Origin: Candidatus Saccharicenans sp.
GTDB taxonomy: Bacteria; Acidobacteriota; Aminicenantia; Aminicenantales; Saccharicenantaceae
NCBI GenBank assembly: GCA_024653405.1
Contig: JANLGB010000019.1
Location: 1 to 12,924, forward strand
Length of the DNA stretch: 12,924 nt
Reading direction: 5' to 3'
The notes under the pieces are model-generated. The model worked only from the letters and a program-made list of their open reading frames with translations, did no database searches and had not been told where the DNA came from. Shown here piece by piece: positions 8,040-12,924 of the stretch. How positions within the stretch are numbered: the stretch's first letter is position 1; each line of letters starts with the position of its first letter. A program made the position numbers and the translations under genes.

Positions 8040-8534
8040 CTATTTGACTATTGGTGCCACCTCGGGACCGGCCACAGCCATCACTTCGATTTCGACCTTG
8101 ACATCACGGGGCAACCTGGCCACCTGGAAAGCGGCCCGGGCCGGAAAGGGTTCGGGGAAATACTGGGCGTAAATGGCGTTCATTTTGGCAAAATCATTCA
8201 TGTCAGACAGATAGACTGTAGCCTTGACCACCTCGGCCATGGAACTGCCGGCAGCTTCGAGAATGGCCTGGATGTTTTTCAAAACCTGGTGGGTTTGTTC
8301 TTCTATGGTGGTCCCGACTATTTCGCCTCGGGCCGGGTCCAGCGGAATCTGGCCCGACACAAAAATAAACCCGTTAGCCCGGATGGCCTGGGAATAGGGG
8401 CCGATGGCCCTGGGGGCCCGGTCGGTCTGAATGGCTTTCTTCATCATCGTCCTCCCTGGTTTGAGCCTTGACCACAGCCTTGAAGGCAGAGAAGAAAAAA
8501 TTCCCAGAAGCAGAAGAAATTTTCTTCTCTTCAT
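8040..8534 (-). CDS. ridA: RidA-family enamine/imine deaminase with Tat-like N-terminal extension or alternative start
   Basis: The conserved part (residues 31-164) is a standard RidA protein, which hydrolyses reactive enamines/imines released by PLP-dependent enzymes. In numbering from M31, Y17 (GPYSQA), R103 (FPARAAF) and E120 (VEIEVMAV) match the active-site residues of E. coli RidA (Y17, R105, E120). The first 30 residues are extra: [20 protein letters not shown] resembles a twin-arginine signal (RRKFL plus a hydrophobic core), although no AxA cleavage site is evident. GGAGAG lies five bases before this outer ATG. An inner ATG (8444-8442) has a stronger GGGAGG six bases upstream and would give a normal 134-residue cytosolic RidA. 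The gene begins 19 bases after the pepD stop, so the two are probably cotranscribed. The family is certain; the start is open. Confidence 0.88.
   Translation of the reverse strand: MKRRKFLLLLGIFSSLPSRLWSRLKPGRTMMKKAIQTDRAPRAIGPYSQAIRANGFIFVSGQIPLDPARGEIVGTTIEEQTHQVLKNIQAILEAAGSSMAEVVKATVYLSDMNDFAKMNAIYAQYFPEPFPARAAFQVARLPRDVKVEIEVMAVAGPEVAPIVK
8442..8456 (-). promoter_or_regulatory. Internal ribosome binding site and start codon within ridA
   Basis: On the minus strand GGGAGG (8456-8451) is followed by ACG and two consecutive ATG codons (8447-8445 and 8444-8442), placing the second ATG six bases from the Shine-Dalgarno sequence. The protein starting there ([11 protein letters not shown]) aligns with the natural N-terminus of RidA proteins. 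This site decides between the short and long forms of the protein, or allows both. Confidence 0.6.
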
Positions 8535-8553
8535 GGCAGCTCTCCATTTTATA

Positions 8554-10005
8554 TCAAGTTAATTTATTGAGGGCCTCCAGCAAGAATTGCCAGAATTTTT
8601 CTACCGAACTAATACTGACCTTTTCATCAGGAGAATGAGGATACTTGATGGTCGGACCAAAAGAAATCATGTCCATTCCTGGATATTTCTCTCCTATTAT
8701 TCCGCATTCCAGGCCGGCATGGACGGCTTTAACTTCAGGCTCTTTTTGGAAGAGGTTCCTGTAAATTTTAACCATATTCGCCAGCAGGGGCGAATCCAGG
8801 TTGGGAGTCCAGGCCGGGTAACCCTGGGGCTGGACTGCCCTGGCCCCGGCCAGCTGACTGGCTGACCTGATGACCAGCCGGGTGGCCTCCAGGGCCGAAA
8901 GCACTGAGCTCCGGCTGTTACAGATTATCCTGGCTTGCCGGGGCTCGGTGTTGACTATGGCCAGGTTGCTGGATGTTTCTACCAGCCCGGCTATCTGGGG
9001 ATGCATCGAAATTACCCCGTGGGGTAGAGAAAGGATTAACCGCAGCAGCCGGTTCTGGGATTCCACTGTCAGCGGAAAATCGGAATCAACCGAATTTCTG
9101 AGGTCGTAAGCCAGTTCGGGTTCGGTTACCCGGTATTCTGATTTTATGGTCTCGAATTCTTTTTTTAGAAAGTTGAGCAGACTCTTGCGGGTCTTTGGTT
9201 CCATCGCCACCACCGCCCAGGCTTCCCGGGGAATGGCATTCCTCTTGTTGCCACCGTTCAGGGCCACCAGTTCCAGCTTGTATTTTTCAGAGGCCAGGGC
9301 CAGCACCCGGCTTAAGAGCTTGAGAGCATTGCCCCGTCCGAGATTAATGTCTAGGCCGGAATGACCGCCGAGCAGACTGGAGATTTTGATGAGTAGCAGA
9401 TTGGTGGCTTTTTTCTTTTTACGTTCAAGGGGCAGGGTAATTTCCGAATCAGCGCCGCCGGCACAGCCGATGGTAAAAGTTCCTTCGTCCTCTGAATCCA
9501 GGTTCAGCAATAACTTTCCCTGGAGCATATCCCGTCCCAGCTTGAAAGCTCCGGTCAGACCCGTTTCTTCGTCCACCGTAAACAGGCATTCCAGCGGACC
9601 GCGGGTTAGACCCCGGTCTTCCAGCACCGCCAGGCAGGCCGCCAGCCCGATGCCGTTGTCGGCCCCTAGGGTGGTCCCGCTGGCCTTGACCCAGTCCCCA
9701 TCAATCCTCGGCTGTATCGGGTCCTTCAAGAAATCATGGCTGACATCGGAATTTTTCTCGCAAACCATGTCCAGGTGAGCCTGCAACACCACCCCGACTG
9801 AATTTTCCTTTCCGGGCGAGGCCGGTTTGCGCACCACCACGTTGCCCACTTTATCCTGCCGGGCCTCAAGTCCCCAGCTTCGGGCCAGGTTAAGGATATG
9901 GCTGGCCAGGGCCTTCTCGTTCCCTGAGCCATGAGGGATGGTCAGGATCTGGCTGAAATGTTTCCAGAGTTTTTCCGGTTGAAGAGAGGTCAAATCAGTG
10001 CTCAT
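8554..10005 (-). CDS. pepD: Aminoacyl-histidine dipeptidase (peptidase D, M20C)
   Basis: This dinuclear metallo-dipeptidase of family M20C cleaves dipeptides such as Xaa-His. At 483 residues it is close to E. coli PepD. Expected metal and catalytic residues are visible: H77 and D79 (QAHLDMV), bridging D116 (GADNGIG), catalytic E146 with ligand E147 ([11 protein letters not shown]), D170 (NLDSEDEG) and C-terminal H457 (KYPHSPDE). A dimerisation/lid region containing [15 protein letters not shown] (213-227) interrupts the catalytic domain. No signal peptide is seen, so it is cytosolic. ATG is preceded by AGGAG (plus-strand 10012-10016) at a six-base spacing. ridA follows after 19 bases. It is divergent from znuA across an 82-base region. 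Confidence 0.94.
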   Translation of the reverse strand: MSTDLTSLQPEKLWKHFSQILTIPHGSGNEKALASHILNLARSWGLEARQDKVGNVVVRKPASPGKENSVGVVLQAHLDMVCEKNSDVSHDFLKDPIQPRIDGDWVKASGTTLGADNGIGLAACLAVLEDRGLTRGPLECLFTVDEETGLTGAFKLGRDMLQGKLLLNLDSEDEGTFTIGCAGGADSEITLPLERKKKKATNLLLIKISSLLGGHSGLDINLGRGNALKLLSRVLALASEKYKLELVALNGGNKRNAIPREAWAVVAMEPKTRKSLLNFLKKEFETIKSEYRVTEPELAYDLRNSVDSDFPLTVESQNRLLRLILSLPHGVISMHPQIAGLVETSSNLAIVNTEPRQARIICNSRSSVLSALEATRLVIRSASQLAGARAVQPQGYPAWTPNLDSPLLANMVKIYRNLFQKEPEVKAVHAGLECGIIGEKYPGMDMISFGPTIKYPHSPDEKVSISSVEKFWQFLLEALNKLT

Positions 10006-10029
10006 AGTTCGCTCCTTTTAAGATTGATT

Positions 10030-10052
10030 AATATGTTATAATATCCTAAAAA
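10030..10052. promoter_or_regulatory. Zur-like operator candidate between pepD and znuA
   Basis: ATGTTATAATAT (10033-10044) matches 12 consecutive positions of the gamma-proteobacterial Zur consensus as I recall it (GAAATGTTATANTATAAC followed by ATTTC). The right half of the expected palindrome is not conserved (CCTAAAA instead of AACATTT). It overlaps the -10 of znuA, the right place for a repressor. AT-rich promoter sequence can give such a match by chance. Confidence 0.35.
10034..10042 (+). promoter_or_regulatory. Extended -10 promoter for znuACB
   Basis: TGTTATAAT is a perfect extended -10 (TGnTATAAT). No good -35 is seen 16-18 bases upstream (CCTTTT-like sequence), which extended -10 promoters tolerate. 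Transcription would start near 10049, about 39 bases before the TTG start of znuA. Confidence 0.5.
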
Positions 10053-10087
10053 TATGACCAAATTGCAAGTTTAACCGGAGGCAGGCC

Positions 10088-10999
10088 TTGACTCTAACCC
10101 GGGCCATTAGGTGGCTGGCTTCAATTATCCTGGTTCTGGCCCTGACGGTTTTGGTGGCAGTCCGGGTTACGGCTGAACCCCGGTTGAAAGTGGTGACCAC
10201 CATCCTGCCCCTGACCGACCTGGCCAGAGAAGTGGCCGGCGACCGGGCAGACGTCAGGCAGCTGATACCCCCGTCAGCCGAAATCCATCATTTCCAGCTC
10301 AGGCCTTCTGACCTCAAATTGCTGGCCGGAGCCGATTTATTGCTGGCGGTGGGGGGAGGCCTCGAGCCCTGGCTGAACAGACTGGAAAAAACTCTGGTCC
10401 TGGATAAAAAGACCAGACACCTGAAATTTCTGGACTGCCTCAAGTCGGAAGGGTTTCCGGCTGTCCGGCAGGATGACCCCCATGTCTGGCTCGATTTTGA
10501 GGCCGACAGGCACCTGGTTAAAGCCCTGGTCAGGGAAATGTCGGAGCTGGACCCGGAAGGGGCGGCTCTGTATGCAAAGAGGGGACAGCTTCTTCTGGAC
10601 AAGCTCCAAGCCCTGGATGAAAGATACCTCCAGGAGCTCAGTTCCTGTCGCCACCGGGAAATCATTCTGGCCGGGCACCAGGCCTTTTCCTACCTGGCTG
10701 CCCGCTATGGCCTGACTCTAATCAGCCTGACCGGGCCCCAGCCCGAGGCCCTACCAGGAGCCAGGAAACTTCAGGAAATAATAAACTTAGTGAGAGAACG
10801 GCAGATTGGAGCAATTTTCTATGAAAGCTCTCACCCCCCGGCCTATGCCCGGACTGTGGCCCGGGAAACCGGAGCTGCACTGTATAGCCTTTCAGCCGGG
10901 GTTAACCTGACTGAAGCCCAGTTGAAGGCCGGCCGGAGTTTCCTCGACTTGATGAGCGATAACCTGCTGGTCCTGAAAACGGCCCTGAAGTGCGATTAA
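10088..10999 (+). CDS. znuA: Zinc/manganese ABC transporter substrate-binding protein (ZnuA/TroA family)
   Basis: This is the extracytoplasmic metal-capture subunit of a cluster A-I ABC importer. The 303-residue protein has a signal peptide (about 1-29, hydrophobic core 12-25, likely cut after VTA) with no lipobox cysteine. Ligand candidates are H67 in HHFQLRPSD (aligned with HDYSLRPSD of E. coli ZnuA), H132 in DPHVWLD and H197 in GHQAFSYLAARYGL. E246 (YESSH) sits in the second lobe. The His-rich loop of many ZnuA proteins is absent, and the usual C-terminal DPLG-type aspartate motif is replaced by LSAGV, so metal choice (Zn or Mn) is not certain. The start is TTG with GGAGG (10077-10081) six bases upstream; no better start exists. 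It leads the znuACB operon. Confidence 0.9.
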   Translation: MTLTRAIRWLASIILVLALTVLVAVRVTAEPRLKVVTTILPLTDLAREVAGDRADVRQLIPPSAEIHHFQLRPSDLKLLAGADLLLAVGGGLEPWLNRLEKTLVLDKKTRHLKFLDCLKSEGFPAVRQDDPHVWLDFEADRHLVKALVREMSELDPEGAALYAKRGQLLLDKLQALDERYLQELSSCRHREIILAGHQAFSYLAARYGLTLISLTGPQPEALPGARKLQEIINLVRERQIGAIFYESSHPPAYARTVARETGAALYSLSAGVNLTEAQLKAGRSFLDLMSDNLLVLKTALKCD

Positions 11000-11001
11000 C
11001 C

Positions 11002-11760
11002 ATGGATAGACAGACTGAAGAAATTGTCAGGGTAGAAGGAATAACTTTTTCCTATGACTCGGTTCCAGCCCTTCTGGATATCAACCTGTCCATATACCGG
11101 GGAGATTTCCTGGCCATCATCGGGCCTAATGGCTCAGGTAAAACCACCTTGCTCAAGATAATTGTCGGCCTGCTGAAGCCTCAAAAAGGACGAGTCTGGC
11201 TGTTCGGCCAGCCGCAGGAAACCTTCGGGGATTGGTTCAGGCTCGGTTATATCCAGCAAAAAGCCACCAATTTTGACCCGGTGTTTCCCATCTCGGTCGA
11301 AGAGGTCATCGCCACCAGTCTCCATTCCGTCCGCAGGCTAAAGGGTCTCAGCCGGAAACAGGTAAAAGAAAAAATAGGCGAGGCCCTGAGAACAGTTGGC
11401 CTGGAGCAGTTGGCCCGAAAACCCATGAACAGCCTGTCTGGTGGCCAGCAGCAGAGAGTCCTGATAGCCCGGGCTCTGGCTAGCGAGCCGGAAATCCTAC
11501 TCCTGGACGAGCCGACCACCGGGGTTGATCATCCGGCCCAGGAGAATTTTTATGACTTCCTGGGGCAACTCAACCAGGAGAAGACCTTGACCATAGTGCT
11601 GGTGACCCACGATTACGGCATTGTCAATCGCCATGTCAACCGGGTGGCCTGCCTTAATCAAAAACTTATCTACCACGGCCAGCATGCCGAATTCTGCCAG
11701 TCCTCGATCGTTCAGGAATTATTGCGAGGCGGACATCATCTGGTTTCACACCGGCATTAA
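11002..11760 (+). CDS. znuC: Zinc/manganese ABC transporter ATP-binding protein
   Basis: This is the cytoplasmic ATPase of the importer. In the 252-residue form the motifs are Walker A GPNGSGKT (41-48), Q-loop near Q85/Q86, signature LSGGQQQR (145-152), Walker B ILLLDEP (165-171), D-loop near GVD and H-loop H203 (LVTHD). The C-terminus is rich in histidine (HHLVSHRH), a feature seen in some ZnuC proteins that may sense or bind metal. The ATG is two bases after the znuA stop, without a visible Shine-Dalgarno sequence, so translation probably depends on coupling. A GTG at 10990 that overlaps znuA would add four residues; I chose ATG because the upstream codon has no better ribosome site. Confidence 0.92.
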   Translation: MDRQTEEIVRVEGITFSYDSVPALLDINLSIYRGDFLAIIGPNGSGKTTLLKIIVGLLKPQKGRVWLFGQPQETFGDWFRLGYIQQKATNFDPVFPISVEEVIATSLHSVRRLKGLSRKQVKEKIGEALRTVGLEQLARKPMNSLSGGQQQRVLIARALASEPEILLLDEPTTGVDHPAQENFYDFLGQLNQEKTLTIVLVTHDYGIVNRHVNRVACLNQKLIYHGQHAEFCQSSIVQELLRGGHHLVSHRH

Positions 11761-11762
11761 CC

Positions 11763-12566
11763 ATGAGCCAGAGTTTGCTATTCAGCGGTCTGTTATTAAG
11801 GGCGGTAGTGGCCGGAAGCCTCCTGGGCCTGGCCTGCGGCCTGCTGGGGGTTTTTCTGGTCCTCAGAAGGGATGCCATGATCAGCCACGGCCTGTCGCAC
11901 CTGGCCTTTGCCGGGGTGGCCCTGGGTTTGCTCCTCAACCTGATGCCGGTCCTGGTATCGGTGGGGATATGCCTTCTGGGCTCGCTGTTAATCCTGCAAC
12001 TTAAAGAGCAGGGCAAGTTGCCGGGAGACACCTTGATAGGAATTTTGAGCAGCGCCGGGATGGCCCTGGCTATCTTCCTGATGTCGGTTAAAAGAGACTT
12101 CGGAGCTGAACTCGTAGCCTACCTTTTCGGCGATATCCTGGCTATTGCCCCTCTCGAAGTTTATCTGGCGGCTGGCCTGGTCTGTCTGGTGCTGGCCGGG
12201 ATATTTTTCAATTTTCCCCGGCTGGTGTTCATGACCTTCGACCGGGATTCGGCTGCTGCTTCTGGGATCCCGGTAAAAAAGCTGGACCGGCTGCTGGTGG
12301 TCTTAACGGCGGTGACCATTGTCCTGGGCATCAGAGTGGTGGGCCTGCTGCTGGTAACGGGGCTGACGGTCATTCCGGCTGCCTCGGCCCTGCAGCTTTC
12401 GCCTAATTTCCGCCTGACTCTGTTTCTTTCCAGTATCTTCAGCCTGCTATCAATAATCGGGGGAATACTCTTAGCCTATCTTTTTAACCTGCCGGCCTCG
12501 GCAGCCATCATCTTTCTGGCCCTCTTCCTCTTTGGGCTGAGCTTTCTCTTCAAAAAATTATCTTAA
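11763..12566 (+). CDS. znuB: Zinc/manganese ABC transporter permease (ABC-3 family)
   Basis: This is the integral membrane subunit of the importer. The 267-residue protein is almost entirely hydrophobic, with roughly eight predicted membrane segments (for example about 12-34, 48-64, 65-80, 92-109, 131-150, 177-213 as a pair, 218-241 and 244-263). Family motifs include MISHGLSHLAFAG (39-51), YLFGDIL (120-126) and RVVGLLLVTGLTVIPAASA (191-209). The ATG lies two bases after the znuC stop in the sequence ATTAACCATG, identical to the znuA-znuC junction and again with no Shine-Dalgarno sequence. The gene closes the operon; a candidate terminator follows about 135 bases later. Confidence 0.92.
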   Translation: MSQSLLFSGLLLRAVVAGSLLGLACGLLGVFLVLRRDAMISHGLSHLAFAGVALGLLLNLMPVLVSVGICLLGSLLILQLKEQGKLPGDTLIGILSSAGMALAIFLMSVKRDFGAELVAYLFGDILAIAPLEVYLAAGLVCLVLAGIFFNFPRLVFMTFDRDSAAASGIPVKKLDRLLVVLTAVTIVLGIRVVGLLLVTGLTVIPAASALQLSPNFRLTLFLSSIFSLLSIIGGILLAYLFNLPASAAIIFLALFLFGLSFLFKKLS

Positions 12567-12700
12567 TTCGCAGCTTAAAGCCGGGTAGACTGAGGCTAAA
12601 TAGATATTTTCTATTGGATTAAATTAAGCCGGCTATCATCTGGGCCAGAAACAGGAAGAGTCTGATTGATTAAATAATTTTCAAAATTCAGGCCAATCCC

Positions 12701-12727
12701 GAACTTTAGAGGCAGTTCTGTTTTTTT
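12701..12727 (+). terminator. Possible intrinsic terminator of the znu operon
   Basis: GAACT (12701-12705) pairs with AGTTC (12714-12718) around an eight-base loop, followed by TG and seven T (12721-12727). The stem is only five pairs. The rest of the 225-base gap 12567-12791 is AT-rich, with an AATAGA/TCTATT hairpin at 12599-12615 and a GGCAG/CTGCC hairpin at 12775-12790, and no gene that I can support. Confidence 0.4.
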
Positions 12728-12791
12728 ATTTATTCTTTATGCACAAATCCATTAAATTCTTTGGACACGCTCCCGGCAGAGGAGCCTGCCT

Positions 12792-12923
12792 TCAGCTAAG
12801 GGCTCTGTCCATAAGTTTTTCCAGCTTCTTCAACCGGACATCCAATTTTTTTATCAATTGCTTGGCTCGGGCCAGAGTCTTTTTCTTAAATTTTTCATCC
12901 TGGATTCCAGGGAGATTGATCCG
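12792..12923 (-). CDS. C-terminal fragment of an unidentified lysine-rich protein, cut by the window end
   Basis: The minus strand is open from the window edge to TGA at 12794-12792, encoding the last 43 residues of a protein. The end reads TLARAKQLIKKLDVRLKKLE followed by KLMDRALS. It is strongly charged, with leucines/isoleucines spaced as in an amphipathic helix or short coiled coil. The phase beyond the edge is unknown and no family is recognised. Support is the helical, non-random composition and the position convergent to znuB; a chance open frame of this length is also possible. Confidence 0.45.
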   Translation of the reverse strand, partial: RINLPGIQDEKFKKKTLARAKQLIKKLDVRLKKLEKLMDRALS

Positions 12924-12924
12924 C

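Noticed and set aside
7731..8471. Plus-strand open frame of 246 codons
   Set aside because: It is antisense to fmdB and ridA, both recognised by clear family motifs, and has no credible ribosome site or conserved motif.
12775..12790. GGCAG/CTGCC hairpin as a terminator for the minus-strand end gene
   Set aside because: No T tract follows on the minus strand, and the five-pair stem could occur by chance.

Overview
The window looks like ordinary chromosome from a free-living bacterium with a mid-50s G+C impression (not measured), frequent Shine-Dalgarno sites of the AGGAG/GGAGG type, and occasional TTG starts. The gene content (two metallopeptidases, a hydantoinase/oxoprolinase pair, a RidA protein and a zinc/manganese ABC importer) suggests a peptide- and amino-acid-using heterotroph. 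No marker gene fixes the phylum. An Aminicenantes/Acidobacteriota-like or other deep-branching anaerobe would fit, but that is an impression only.

Layout, left to right. The window opens inside an initiator-type tRNA-Met (1-63), followed by a possible weak terminator and a good sigma70-type promoter. A plus-strand set follows: an M24B Xaa-Pro aminopeptidase (284-1669), a NusG/RfaH-like antitermination protein (1716-2231), and a GlmS-type amidotransferase/SIS-domain enzyme with unusual substitutions in its glutaminase domain (2261-4075). This set ends tail-to-tail, four bases between stops, with a minus-strand block. In transcription order that block is aminoacyl-histidine dipeptidase (10005-8554), a RidA-family protein with a Tat-like N-terminal extension (8534-8040), an FmdB-type zinc ribbon protein (7964-7746), then HyuA (7660-5645) and HyuB (5648-4080), which overlap by ATGA. 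Separate promoter-like sequences precede fmdB and hyuA, so the block is probably at least three transcription units. Divergent from pepD is a compact plus-strand znuA-znuC-znuB operon (10088-12566), with a possible terminator behind it. The window ends with the last 43 codons of an unidentified lysine-rich protein on the minus strand.

Functional reading. Two dipeptidase-type enzymes release amino acids from peptides. RidA would remove reactive enamine/imine intermediates from amino-acid metabolism, and HyuAB would open a cyclic amide such as a hydantoin or 5-oxoproline. The ZnuACB importer supplies a divalent metal, plausibly zinc. It is transcribed away from pepD, a gene for a metal-dependent peptidase, and the shared 82-base gap holds an extended -10 overlapped by a sequence resembling half of the gamma-proteobacterial Zur operator.

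No CRISPR array, transposase, phage gene or obviously novel multi-gene system is visible. The observations most worth following are the RidA gene with two plausible starts (exported and cytosolic forms), the GlmS-like enzyme with altered glutaminase residues beside a NusG paralog, and the Zur-like site.
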